Assembly: GCF_900114315.1 (NCBI RefSeq)
Contig: NZ_FOSQ01000011.1
Coordinates: forward strand, 1-64,000
Length of the DNA stretch: 64,000 bases
Direction: 5' to 3'
Source of the DNA: Falsiroseomonas stagni DSM 19981
GTDB taxonomy: Bacteria; Pseudomonadota; Alphaproteobacteria; Acetobacterales; Acetobacteraceae
Positions 26,204 through 34,934 of this stretch are shown piece by piece; position 1 is the stretch's first letter, and the number at the start of each line of letters is the position of its first letter. The position numbers and the translations under genes are program-made. The notes below the pieces were generated by a model. That model was not told the DNA's origin and made no database searches. It saw only the letters and a list, made by a program, of their open reading frames with translations.

Positions 26204-27868
26204 TCACTCCGTGGGTGTGTAGGGTTCGGGGGCACGCGCCTCGATATCCGTGCGGACGTCGATGACAACCGTCTCCTTCGCCGCCAGGGCGTCGCGCAGG
26301 GCGGGGGCGATGTCTTCCGGGCGCTCCACGACGATGCCGCGCAGGCCGAAGCCGCGCGCGATGGCGGCGAAATCGGCGTGGTCGCCGAAGCGCAGCAGCT
26401 CCGCCGCCGCCGCCGGGTCGTTCCCCGCGGCGCGGCGGAGATTGGGCCAGCCCTGGCCGAATCCCTGGTTGTTGTTGACGACGCAGACCACCGCGATGCC
26501 GAGGCGCTTCGCCGTCTCCAGCTCCGCCAGATGGTAGTGGAAGGCGCCGTCGCCGGACCAGCAGAGCACGGGGCGGTCGGGCGCCGCGCATTTCGCGCCG
26601 AGTGCGGCGGGGAAGGCCCAGCCGAGCGAGCCCGCCGCGCGCTGGTAGCCCTGCGTGGTCAGGTCGATCAGCGTGCCGGTCCAGATGCCGGAATAGCCGG
26701 TATCGGCGACGAGGATGCCGTCCGCCGGCAGCGCGGCACTGATCTCCGCGCAGAGGCGCGCGGGGTCGATGGGCGTGGCGTCGCTGGATAGCCGCGGCGC
26801 GACGGAGGCGCGCCATTCGGCAACCAGCGCCGCCGCTTCCCGCGCGAAGGCATCGTCCCGCGCTTGCCTGCCAAGCTGGTCCAGCAGTTCCACCAGCACC
26901 GCGCGCGGGTCGCCCAGCAGCGCGACCGTCGCGGGCAGGCTGCGGTCGAATTCCAGCGGGTCGGCATCGACCTGGATGATCGGCACGCCAGGGCGCGGCA
27001 GGCGCCAGCCATGCGTCATCTGGTCGCCGGTATCGCAGCCCACCAGCAGCACCAGGCCCGCCTGTTCCAGCACCTTGTTGGCCGGCGGCGCGGAATAGGA
27101 CCCGACGACACCCGCCACCCGCGGATGCGCCGTCGGCACCAGCGCCCGCGCGCCGAGCGTCGTCAGCACCGGCGCCTCCAGCGCCTCCGCCAATCCCAGC
27201 ACTTCCGCCCCGCAGCCCGAGAGCATGGCGCCATCGCCGGCCACGATCACGATGCGGCGCGCGGCCCCCAGGGCGGCGACGGCGGCGGCCACCGCATCGG
27301 GGTCCGGCGCGCCGCGGAAGCGCGGCGCGACCAGGGCGGAGAGGTCGGCGGGCGGTTCGGCCACACGTCCCTGTTCCACCACCTCCGCCATCAGCCCGTG
27401 CAGGTCGAGATGGACGGGGCGGACGGGCACGGACACCGCCGCCGCCCAGGCCTGGCGCAGCAGCCGCGGCAGATGCGCGGCCTCCGCCACCTCCGCCGAG
27501 AATTTCGTGACCGCCTGGAACAGCGGCGCATGCGCCACTTCCTGGTAGGCGTTGCGATGCTGGGCCGCGTGGGGCTTGCGGCCCGTCAGCGCGATGACCG
27601 GGCTGCGGGCGAGCCAGGCATCCTGCAACCCCGCCGCCAGATTGGCCGCGCCCACCGACTGCGCCGCCACCACGCCCGGCCGGCCGCTGACGCGGCCATA
27701 GGCATCCGCCATGTAGACGGCGGCCTTTTCCGTATGCGCCAGCACCGGCTTCACGCCGAGCCGCGACAGCGCCAGCAGCGTCGGGCGCAGCACGGCATCG
27801 ACGAAGAAGACATGGCTCTGCCCGGAAGCCGCGAGGCTCCCCGCCAGCCATTCGGCGCCGGTCATCAT
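26204..27868 (-). CDS. Thiamine-diphosphate-dependent enzyme, acetolactate-synthase-like
   Basis: A 554-residue three-domain ThDP enzyme. The N-terminal Pyr domain has the catalytic glutamate in VLAHTEKAAVYMADAYGRV. The middle domain is an NAD/FAD-like fold (RRIVIVAGDGAMLSG). The C-terminal PP domain has the ThDP/Mg motif SGDGAFHYHLAELETAKRLG ending in VVNNNQGFGQ. It is annotated by fold only: carboligase or 2-oxoacid decarboxylase. The two downstream dehydrogenases suggest a catabolic role in which a keto product is then reduced or oxidised. ATG 27868 is chosen because GGGGGA lies 7 bp upstream; ATG 27883 is the longer alternative. Confidence 0.87.
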   Translation of the reverse strand: MMTGAEWLAGSLAASGQSHVFFVDAVLRPTLLALSRLGVKPVLAHTEKAAVYMADAYGRVSGRPGVVAAQSVGAANLAAGLQDAWLARSPVIALTGRKPHAAQHRNAYQEVAHAPLFQAVTKFSAEVAEAAHLPRLLRQAWAAAVSVPVRPVHLDLHGLMAEVVEQGRVAEPPADLSALVAPRFRGAPDPDAVAAAVAALGAARRIVIVAGDGAMLSGCGAEVLGLAEALEAPVLTTLGARALVPTAHPRVAGVVGSYSAPPANKVLEQAGLVLLVGCDTGDQMTHGWRLPRPGVPIIQVDADPLEFDRSLPATVALLGDPRAVLVELLDQLGRQARDDAFAREAAALVAEWRASVAPRLSSDATPIDPARLCAEISAALPADGILVADTGYSGIWTGTLIDLTTQGYQRAAGSLGWAFPAALGAKCAAPDRPVLCWSGDGAFHYHLAELETAKRLGIAVVCVVNNNQGFGQGWPNLRRAAGNDPAAAAELLRFGDHADFAAIARGFGLRGIVVERPEDIAPALRDALAAKETVVIDVRTDIEARAPEPYTPTE

Positions 27869-27925
27869 CGGTCGTTCCCCCATGGCGGCAGCCTGCCCGC
27901 CCGGGGCGGGTGGGGCAAGACGGCG

Positions 27926-28264
27926 TCAGGAACCCCGATAGGTCGCGTAGCTCCAGGGCGTGCAGAGCAGCGGCACGTGGTAGTGCCCCTCCCCCGCCCG
28001 CAGCGTCACCACGATCGGCAGCTCGTCGAGAAAACCCTCACCGCCGAAATGCGCGCCGATGTGGAAGCGCAGTTCGTAGGTCCCGGCGACGAAATCAGCG
28101 GCATTCATCAGCGGCGAATCGGTGCGGCCATCGGCGTTGGTCAGCGCCTCCGTCACCTTCTCGCGGGCCTCGCCCTGCAGCCGGAACAATTCGACGCGCA
28201 CGCCCTGGGCTGGCCTGCCGGAGGCGGTATCGAGGATATGGGTCGTCAGCGCGCTGGCCTTCAT
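27926..28264 (-). CDS. uraH: 5-hydroxyisourate hydrolase (transthyretin-like)
   Basis: A 112-residue transthyretin-related protein. ALTTHILDTASGRPAQGVRV opens the fold, Arg and His active-site residues are in the expected places (LRFHIGAHF; HYHVPLLCTPWSYATYRGS), and the C-terminus is the diagnostic YRGS. It hydrolyses 5-hydroxyisourate, the product of urate oxidation, to OHCU. It lies 1 bp after puuD on the same strand, so oxidation and hydrolysis are coupled. An OHCU decarboxylase (uraD) is not in the window. Confidence 0.95.
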   Translation of the reverse strand: MKASALTTHILDTASGRPAQGVRVELFRLQGEAREKVTEALTNADGRTDSPLMNAADFVAGTYELRFHIGAHFGGEGFLDELPIVVTLRAGEGHYHVPLLCTPWSYATYRGS

Positions 28265-28265
28265 C

Positions 28266-29453
28266 TCAGTCGGCTTTCGCGCCGGCGGCGACCCAGGCGA
28301 GGATCTTCTGCCGTTCCTCCGTCGTCATCTCCGTCATGTTGCCCGGCGGCATCGCCTCCGTCGCCACCTGCTGGCGCATGGCCTGGGCCCAGCGGCGGAT
28401 CTGGGCGGGGTCGTCGAAGCGCACGCCCTTGGGCGCAGCGGCAATGCCCTCGAAGGTCGGGCGGGCGGCGTGGCAGGAGGCGCAGTGGGATGCGGTGATG
28501 GCCTGGACCTCCGCGAAGCTGGGCACCTCCATGCCCGCGATGTCCGGCCCGCGCTTCGGCATCAGCATGATCGCCAGCACCACGATCACGGCAATGGCCA
28601 TGGCGGGCAGCATCACCTGGTTCTTGCCGATCTGCCGCAGCACGAAGAACTGGCGCACCAGCGCGCCGGCGAGCGTGATGGCCAGCAGCACCACCCAGTT
28701 CCAGTCGCTGCTCCAGGTCATGGGGTAGTGCGGGCTGATCATCAGGAACAGCACGGGCAGCGTCAGGTAGGTGTTGTGGACGCTGCGCTGCTTGCCCCAG
28801 CGGCCGTATTTCGGATCGGGCTCCTGCCCCGCCTGCATGGCGGCGACCATCTTCCGCTGCCCGGGGATGATGACCATGGCGACATTCGCCACCATGATCG
28901 TTCCCGTCATCGCGCCGATCTGGAGGAAGGCGCCGCGCCCGCTGAAGATGTGGCAGGCGACGAAGGCGGAGACGACCAGCAGCGCGACGCCGAAGATCGA
29001 CAGGTTGCGCTCATTCTCCGCGAACTTCGACTTGCAGACGAGGTCATAGACCACCCAGCCGCCCACCAGCATCGCCGCGGAGATCGCGACCGCGACGCCG
29101 GGCGAGAGGTTCATCACCGCCGGATCGACCAGGTAGGTGGAGGCCTGGCCCCAATAGATCAGCATGAACAGCGAGAAGCCGCTGATCCAGGTCCAGTAGG
29201 CTTCCCATTTGAACCAGTGCAGCTTTTCCGGCAACTGGGCCGGGGCGTTCAGGTACTTCTCCTTCCGGTAGAAGCCGCCGCCATGGATGGCCCACTGCTC
29301 CCCCTTCACGCGGGGGTTGCCGTCCCGCGGCGGGTCCAACTGGTTGTCGAGGCCGATGAAGTAGAAGCTGGTGCCGATCCAGGCGATGCCGGTGATCAGG
29401 TGCAGCCACCGGATGAGCAGGCTGGCCCAGTCGGAGAGGTAGGCGAGGTCCAT
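28266..29453 (-). CDS. puuD: Urate oxidase PuuD, membrane-bound with cytochrome c domain
   Basis: A 395-residue inner-membrane protein. About eight or nine hydrophobic helices start with WASLLIRWLHLITGIAWIGTSFYFI, read here as LLIRWLHLITGIAWIG. A conserved loop has NPRVKGEQWAIHGGGFYR, and a C-terminal periplasmic cytochrome c has the heme site CASCH and the Met ligand region TEAMPPGN. PuuD oxidises urate to 5-hydroxyisourate and passes electrons to the respiratory chain rather than to O2. ATG 29453 has AGGGA six bases upstream; ATG 29459 is possible. Two direct repeats lie just upstream (29475-29515). It is followed directly by uraH. Confidence 0.93.
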   Translation of the reverse strand: MDLAYLSDWASLLIRWLHLITGIAWIGTSFYFIGLDNQLDPPRDGNPRVKGEQWAIHGGGFYRKEKYLNAPAQLPEKLHWFKWEAYWTWISGFSLFMLIYWGQASTYLVDPAVMNLSPGVAVAISAAMLVGGWVVYDLVCKSKFAENERNLSIFGVALLVVSAFVACHIFSGRGAFLQIGAMTGTIMVANVAMVIIPGQRKMVAAMQAGQEPDPKYGRWGKQRSVHNTYLTLPVLFLMISPHYPMTWSSDWNWVVLLAITLAGALVRQFFVLRQIGKNQVMLPAMAIAVIVVLAIMLMPKRGPDIAGMEVPSFAEVQAITASHCASCHAARPTFEGIAAAPKGVRFDDPAQIRRWAQAMRQQVATEAMPPGNMTEMTTEERQKILAWVAAGAKAD

Positions 29454-29474
29454 CGGCATCCCTGGGGCGCGTCG

Positions 29475-29515
29475 CGGCGCCGTTTTGCCCCCGGCGCGGG
29501 TCGGCGCCGTTTTGC
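29475..29515 (-). promoter_or_regulatory. Two direct repeats upstream of puuD (possible regulator sites)
   Basis: The 14-mer CGGCGCCGTTTTGC occurs at 29475-29488 and again at 29502-29515, exact and 27 bp apart. Each has the palindromic core CGGCGCCG. They start 22 bp before the puuD start, where a repressor or activator of urate degradation could bind. No regulator gene is adjacent, so the role is inferred. Confidence 0.4.
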
Positions 29516-29554
29516 GCTGCAACAATCGCGAAACGGGGCCCTGGGGGCAAGGGG

Positions 29555-30262
29555 CTACCGCACCTCGTGCCAGGGCTCCGCGCGTTCGCCGCGGCGGAAC
29601 AGGATCATGCTGTCGAAGAAGCTCACGCTTTCCGTCGTGCGGCACAACTCGCTGACCGCATCGCCCGGCCCCCGTTCCGCGGGCGGGATGCCGAGCCGGT
29701 CCATGGAGCCCACGCGCCCCGTCCATTCATGCAGGCGCTGGCAGACTCCGAACGCGACGTCGTAGATGGACCTTCCCTGCGGGTCATCGGCGAAGGGCCC
29801 GCCCCAGAAGGCGGTGTGGGTGTCCTCGATCAGGTAGGCGCCGGGCAGGCGCATGGCGGGGTAGAGGACATCGAAGGTGTTGATCTGCTGGCGGGCGGTG
29901 TGGCCGCCATCATCCAGCACGATGTCGGGCGGCCCCATTTCCGCCAGCGCGGCGCGGAGGAAATCGGGGTCCGCCTGGTCCCCCACGAAGACCTTCGCGC
30001 CGGGCAGGCCATGGGCTTCCGTCGCCGGGTCGATATCCATCCCGAAGATGCGCGCCTGCGGGCCGAGGTAGTCCTGCCACATGCGAAGCGACCCGCCGCG
30101 CTGCACGCCGATCTCCAGCATCGTCACCGGCCTGCCGCGGAAAGGCGCGAACGCCTGGTGATAGACCTCGAAGTAATGGTGCCATTTGTGGATCGGCGGC
30201 TGATCCTGCCTTCCCTGCAGGAACCGCAGATACAGGGGATTGTCGGGCGCGCTGTGGTGCAT
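29555..30262 (-). CDS. Class I SAM-dependent methyltransferase-like protein
   Basis: A 235-residue Rossmann-fold protein. The SAM site is TMLEIGVQRGGSLRMWQDYL, with an acidic strand end FGMDIDP, the adenine-side segment VGDQADPDFLRAAL and DIVLDDGGHTARQQINTF. The pattern is that of the methyltransferase type found in cephalosporin-hydroxylase-like and glycan-tailoring proteins, where the DDGGH motif binds a metal. The end (SFFDSMILFRRGERAEPW) resembles O-methyltransferases of rhamnosyl or antibiotic-type substrates. It is alone on its transcript; the neighbour upstream lies 74 bp away. Substrate unknown. Confidence 0.78.
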   Translation of the reverse strand: MHHSAPDNPLYLRFLQGRQDQPPIHKWHHYFEVYHQAFAPFRGRPVTMLEIGVQRGGSLRMWQDYLGPQARIFGMDIDPATEAHGLPGAKVFVGDQADPDFLRAALAEMGPPDIVLDDGGHTARQQINTFDVLYPAMRLPGAYLIEDTHTAFWGGPFADDPQGRSIYDVAFGVCQRLHEWTGRVGSMDRLGIPPAERGPGDAVSELCRTTESVSFFDSMILFRRGERAEPWHEVR

Positions 30263-30336
30263 CCTGCGGGGCCTCCACTCGCCGGCCTGCTGCCGGGGGT
30301 CCCGCCCGGCATAGCGGCGGCCCCGCCAACAACAGG

Positions 30337-31470
30337 TTAAGCCGTGGCCGCGATCAGGTCGGCGGTGGGAACGATGGCGACCGAGGTCCGCCCCTCCACC
30401 AGCGTGGTGTAGGTCACGGCCTGGTCCCGGGCGCAGAAGCGGGGATGGGGGTGGCGGTGCAGCTCATCCTCCACCGGTGGCGTCATGCGCGCGAATTCGA
30501 TGGACCGGCCGGTGTCCCGGTTCAGGAAGCGCAGCAGCCAGGCGGGGCCGCCCTTGTTCTCGCCGATCCGGTGGTCGGCCACGACATAGCGTTCGCAGGC
30601 GCTGGCATGGGTGTGCCAGCCGGTGCCGCGCCAGACCAGCTCCGCCGCCCCGCTGGCGATGTCGAAGCGCATCACCCCCTGGCGGAAATCGACGAACCAC
30701 ACGCCGCGCCCATCCGCGCCCCACACCTCATGCCCCGCCTTCCGCCCGGGCGGGCCGACCGGCCCGAAGCTGCCGGACCGGCGGTAGAAGAACATGCGGT
30801 GCTCATAGGGCTCGCTGGCGCCGGAGGTCATGTCCACCTCATCCTCCCGCGCCAACAGCACCAGCTCCGGATCGGTGGGCGAGAACTGGCCGTGGTTGAA
30901 GTGGAACGGGCTGCAGAACCAGGGCTCATACCCGCCATCGGCCAGGTCGAGCGCGCCGATGAAGCAGCGCGTGCCGATCCGCGAATCGAGCAGCAGCCGC
31001 GACCCGTCCGCGCTGATGCTGGGCTGCGTGACCAGGCGCTGGAGGAGGCGGCGATGCGTCATCTCGAAGGGCAGGCAGCCGAGGTGGCGCGGCACCGCTT
31101 CGGGATCGGGGCCGCGGCGCCAGAGGTCCCGGTTGTTCGCCCAGACCAGATCCCCCGTCGCCGGGTCCACCGCCGCCCCGCCATCGCTGAACTGGTGGTC
31201 CGGCAGCCGCGTGACCGTGCCGCGTTCCAGGTCCACGACGCCCAGCATCCGCCCCGCCTTGGCCGACCCGGCCCAGGGCGTGAACCAGGCGAACCACAGG
31301 AAGCGCAGCCCGTCATCGCAGGACGGCTTGCCGAAATAGAGCGTTTGCGAGGAGACCGAGGGCGGCATCCGCAGCAGCCAGCTGTCGATGCCGCTGGCCG
31401 GATGGGTCGACCGCGCGAAGATGCCGGGCGCCGCGGCGCGCAGCCGGTCCACTGCCGAAACCATCGTCAT
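30337..31470 (-). CDS. Oligogalacturonate-lyase-like beta-propeller protein
   Basis: A 377-residue protein with a repeated beta-propeller pattern (DPATGDLVWANNRDLWR, SADGSRLLLDSRIG, WGADGRGVWFVDFRQG). Histidines stand where the PL22 oligogalacturonate lyases hold their Mn site and substrate: FHFNHGQFSPTDPEL, KAGHEVWGADG, GTGWHTHAS and HRHPHPRFCARDQ. PL22 enzymes cleave unsaturated pectin oligomers in the cytoplasm, and no signal peptide is present here, which fits. No other pectin genes are nearby, so activity is uncertain. ATG 31470 is chosen; ATG 31464 is close behind. Confidence 0.55.
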   Translation of the reverse strand: MTMVSAVDRLRAAAPGIFARSTHPASGIDSWLLRMPPSVSSQTLYFGKPSCDDGLRFLWFAWFTPWAGSAKAGRMLGVVDLERGTVTRLPDHQFSDGGAAVDPATGDLVWANNRDLWRRGPDPEAVPRHLGCLPFEMTHRRLLQRLVTQPSISADGSRLLLDSRIGTRCFIGALDLADGGYEPWFCSPFHFNHGQFSPTDPELVLLAREDEVDMTSGASEPYEHRMFFYRRSGSFGPVGPPGRKAGHEVWGADGRGVWFVDFRQGVMRFDIASGAAELVWRGTGWHTHASACERYVVADHRIGENKGGPAWLLRFLNRDTGRSIEFARMTPPVEDELHRHPHPRFCARDQAVTYTTLVEGRTSVAIVPTADLIAATA

Positions 31471-31614
31471 GCCGGCCCGCCTCCCCCATCCCCCGGGCTT
31501 TCCCGCCCGCGCAGCCCGGGGGCCATTCACCTTGCCGTGCCCGCTTCGCCGCCACTTCGTAACCCCCACGGATTATCCTAGGCTACGCGGCACGTCCAAG
31601 CCGGGAGTCCGCCG

Positions 31615-33330
31615 ATGCGCCGCCGCCTCGTCATCATCGCCGTCGCCGGCGCCATCGCCCTGCCGGTCGCGGGTGCCCTCGCCCAGGCGGAGGCGGAGCG
31701 CCGCGTGGACCGGGCGATCGAGGTGCTGCGCCAGTCCATCGGGCCCGAGGCGCGCATCACCTGGGGGCTGCGCCAGGTGGATCCCGTCACCGGCCGCACC
31801 CGGCTGGGCGATGTCACCATCACCAGCGGACCCCGCCAGGTCACGGTGGCGGAAGTGCTGCTCTCCGACGTCTCCGACACACGGCTCGGCCGCGCGGAGA
31901 TGCGCGCCCTGCTGATGACGGAGGGCAAGGGGGAGCGGACGGAACTCGCCCGCCTGGTGCTGGGGGGCATCCCCCTTCCCGCCGCGGGGCAGCGGGTGGA
32001 GCTGGCACGGCTGGAGATCGGCGTGCTGGAGGCCGATTCGCTGTCGATCCAGAGCGCGGCGGGGAATGTCCGGCTCGGCCGCCTGGCGGTGGAGGGCTAT
32101 GCCCCCGGCGCGCTCGGCCAGGCGACGGCGGAGGGCTTCGAGTATCTAGACACCAGCCGCGGCGGCCGCAACGGCGCCCGCATCGGCCGCCTGGCCCTGG
32201 CCGGCGTGACCATGCCCGCACCCGGCCAGGATTTCGACATCAAGGATGTCACGCTGCGCGGCGCCAGCCTCGAAGGCGCGACGCTGGTGGATGAGGAGAA
32301 GAAGATCGACCTCGCCCTCGGCCGGGTCGCGCTGCGGGACTGGGTGCCGGGACGCCTCACCGATCTGGCGGTGGAGGGCGTGACTCTCGGCACGGAATTC
32401 GGCGCGATGGGGCCGGGCGTGTTCCGGCTCGGCCGCATCGTGATGCAGGGGATCGATGGCGCGGGGCTCGCCACCGCCTGGTCCACCAACATCCAGCCGC
32501 CGGACCCGGCGCCGGGCGTGCCGCAGCTGATCCTGATCGAAGGCATCACGGCGGAGGCCAATGGCGCGCCGCTGGTCAGCCTGGGCCGCATCCAGGCGGA
32601 TGGCAGCGTGGCGGCCGATGGCGTCGTCGGCGGGTCGCTCGTGGTCGACGGGCTGCGCGTGACCCTGCCACGCGGCAGCGCGCCGCCGCTGGAACAGCTG
32701 GGCTACACGGAGATCGCGGGCGGACTGGAGATGCGCGCCACCCTGGCCCGGGCCGGCGGCGTCCTCGCCCTGAGCCCCTGGCGGACCCGGTGGAACGAGG
32801 CCGGCACGCTGACGCTCGCCGGTCGCTTCCTCGACATGCCCGCCCCCCTTCCCGGCACGGTGCTCGACCCCGATGCGCAGGCGGCGGCACTGATGAATGC
32901 CCGGATGGAGGCGGTGACGCTGTCCTGGCGGGACCAGGGGCTGCTGGGCCGCGCCATCGCCTGGCAGGCCCGCCAGCAGCGGGTGCCGGAAGCGCGGATC
33001 CGCGACCAATGGGCGCAGATGGTGATGGCGATGCCGCTGCCGGGTGAGGCGCCGCAACAGCGCCGCCGCGCCGCGCCGCCTTCCCCCGCCAGCAAGGGCG
33101 CCCAGGCACCCGCCGCCGGCGGCAAGGCCGGCCCGGCGCCGGCGGCCGATGCGCCCGACCCCTTCGTCGCGGTGCGGGAAGCCGTCGCGCAGTTCATCCG
33201 CCAGCCGCGGGAGATCGAATTCACCCTCCGCCCGCCCCGCCCCATGGCGTTCGGGGAGATGGCGGGGCTGATGGCCGCGGGACCGTCGGAGGGCGCGCGG
33301 CAGCTGGGGCTGACGGTAAGGCTGCCGTGA
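31615..33330 (+). CDS. Exported protein of unknown function, 571 aa, repeated LGRL/LGDV segments
   Basis: A Sec signal peptide (residues 1-24, ending AGALAQ) is followed by a long, beta-rich chain. Short motifs recur: VARLEIGVLEA-like, NVRLGRLAVEGYAPG, ARIGRLALAGVTMPAPG, LGRVALRDWVPG, FRLGRIVMQGIDG and LGRIQADGSVA. Spacing is about 35-45 residues, which suggests stacked strands as in AsmA-like or DUF945-like periplasmic proteins; I do not recognise the family. A Pro/Ala/Lys-rich linker (about 475-515) precedes a C-terminal segment with QPREIEFTLRPPRPMAFGE. It is a single gene, with no operon partner, on the opposite strand to its left neighbour. Confidence 0.75.
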   Translation: MRRRLVIIAVAGAIALPVAGALAQAEAERRVDRAIEVLRQSIGPEARITWGLRQVDPVTGRTRLGDVTITSGPRQVTVAEVLLSDVSDTRLGRAEMRALLMTEGKGERTELARLVLGGIPLPAAGQRVELARLEIGVLEADSLSIQSAAGNVRLGRLAVEGYAPGALGQATAEGFEYLDTSRGGRNGARIGRLALAGVTMPAPGQDFDIKDVTLRGASLEGATLVDEEKKIDLALGRVALRDWVPGRLTDLAVEGVTLGTEFGAMGPGVFRLGRIVMQGIDGAGLATAWSTNIQPPDPAPGVPQLILIEGITAEANGAPLVSLGRIQADGSVAADGVVGGSLVVDGLRVTLPRGSAPPLEQLGYTEIAGGLEMRATLARAGGVLALSPWRTRWNEAGTLTLAGRFLDMPAPLPGTVLDPDAQAAALMNARMEAVTLSWRDQGLLGRAIAWQARQQRVPEARIRDQWAQMVMAMPLPGEAPQQRRRAAPPSPASKGAQAPAAGGKAGPAPAADAPDPFVAVREAVAQFIRQPREIEFTLRPPRPMAFGEMAGLMAAGPSEGARQLGLTVRLP

Positions 33331-33493
33331 GGCGGCCGGACATCGCCCAGCCGGCGTCGAGCCAGGACTGAACCGCCGCGACCGCCGGCGGGCACGCCCC
33401 GCTGCCAGGATGCTCCCGCGGCGCCTCACCCCGTTGATCTGACGCCTGTTCCCCGCCAAACAGGGGCGCGCAGGGACAGGGGAGACGCGACGC

Positions 33494-34792
33494 ATGGCCG
33501 CATCGGACAGCACATCGGTCGAAGCCGCGCCCAACCTCGTCGCCGCCGTCTCCGAATCCCGGCAATGGGACCGCATCGCGCAGATGGCGCGGCTCGGCGG
33601 CTTCACCGATGCCGATGGCCATCACGGCGTGAACCGCGCCGCGCTCACGAAGCTGGACCGCGATTCCCGGCGCCTCCTGCTCTCCTGGGCGCTGCCGCTC
33701 GGCCTCAAGCCCTCCGTCGACGTGCTGGGCAACCTGTTCCTGCGGCATGAGGGGACGGAACCCGGCGCCGCCGCGGTCATGGCCGGCAGCCACATGGACA
33801 GCCAGCCCAATGGCGGCCGCTTCGACGGCATCTGGGGCGTGCTGGCGGCGCTGGAGGCCGTGCAGGCGATCCGCGAGGCGGGCATGGCGACCAAGCGCCC
33901 GATCGAGATCGTGGCCTGGACGAATGAGGAAGGCGGCCGCTTCGCGCCGGGCTGCATGGGCAGCATGGCCTGGTCCGGCCACCGCCCGCCCGATACCTGG
34001 AACGACACCAGGGATGGCGACGGCATCCGCTTCGGCGACGAACTCGCCGCGCTGTTGGCCGCGGAAGCGGACATCCCGCGCCGCCCGCTCGGCATCGTGG
34101 AGGGGCCGCGCCCCTTCGCCTATGTCGAGCCGCATATCGAACAGGGCCCGCTGCTGGAATCGGAAGGGCTCGATATCGGCGTCGTCACCGGCATCCAGGG
34201 CAGCCGCTGGTTCCTGGTGGAGATCGAGGGCAAGACGGACCATGCGGGCACCGCGCCGCTCTCGCTTCGCCGCGACGCGGTGCAGGACATGGTGCGGGTC
34301 ATCAATGCGCTGAACGCGCTAATGGCGGACCCGACCGACGTGCTGCGCTTCACGGTGGGGCGGATCGAGGTCGGCCCCAATTCCAGCAACACCGTCGCCG
34401 ACCGCGCGCGCTTCACCATCGATTTCCGCCACCCGGACCCCGCCGTGCTGCTGCCGAAGGGCGACGCGATCGAGGCGACGGTGCAGGCCGCGCTGACCAC
34501 CTGCCGCGCCACCGTGACGGAACGCTTCCACGCCCTGCCCGCCCGCTTCGACGCCATGGTTCAGGACACGATCGAGGCCGCCGCCCGGTCCCAGGGCCTG
34601 ACGACGCGGCGCATGCCCTCCGGCGCCTTCCACGATGCGCAGTTCCTGGTGCCGGTCTGCCCGACCGGGATGATCTTCATCCCGAGCCGGGGCGGCGTCA
34701 GCCACCACCCCGCCGAATACAGCACGCCCGCCCAGGTCGCGAATGGCGCGCGGGTGCTGGCCCAGGTGCTGGCGACGCTGGCGAACCGCTGA
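33494..34792 (+). CDS. M20-family Zn amidohydrolase (allantoate amidohydrolase/N-carbamoyl-amino-acid hydrolase type)
   Basis: A 432-residue binuclear metallopeptidase-fold enzyme. Metal ligands are visible in AVMAGSHMDSQPNGGRFDG (His and Asp), WTNEEGGRF (Glu pair), YVEPHIEQGPLLE and the C-terminal GVSHHPAEY. The lid domain has the substrate Arg/Asn-type segment IEVGPNSSNTVADRARFTID. Relatives release ammonia and CO2 from allantoate or cleave N-carbamoyl-L-amino acids. In a genome with puuD, uraH and a PuuE-like enzyme, allantoate is an attractive substrate, but the genes are dispersed. GGGGAGACG precedes ATG 33494. The 163-bp gap upstream shows no gene. Confidence 0.85.
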   Translation: MAASDSTSVEAAPNLVAAVSESRQWDRIAQMARLGGFTDADGHHGVNRAALTKLDRDSRRLLLSWALPLGLKPSVDVLGNLFLRHEGTEPGAAAVMAGSHMDSQPNGGRFDGIWGVLAALEAVQAIREAGMATKRPIEIVAWTNEEGGRFAPGCMGSMAWSGHRPPDTWNDTRDGDGIRFGDELAALLAAEADIPRRPLGIVEGPRPFAYVEPHIEQGPLLESEGLDIGVVTGIQGSRWFLVEIEGKTDHAGTAPLSLRRDAVQDMVRVINALNALMADPTDVLRFTVGRIEVGPNSSNTVADRARFTIDFRHPDPAVLLPKGDAIEATVQAALTTCRATVTERFHALPARFDAMVQDTIEAAARSQGLTTRRMPSGAFHDAQFLVPVCPTGMIFIPSRGGVSHHPAEYSTPAQVANGARVLAQVLATLANR

Positions 34793-34934
34793 GGTTGCAC
34801 GGCCGGGGGATCACGCTCCGGCTAAGTTGAATCGTCGCCGCCGGTACCGCCCGTTAAGGATTGCCCCGGGGCCGCCCACGCCCGTGGCCCCGGCCACGCC
34901 GGGCGGCGCCGCCGGCAGCCGAGAGAAACCGTGC

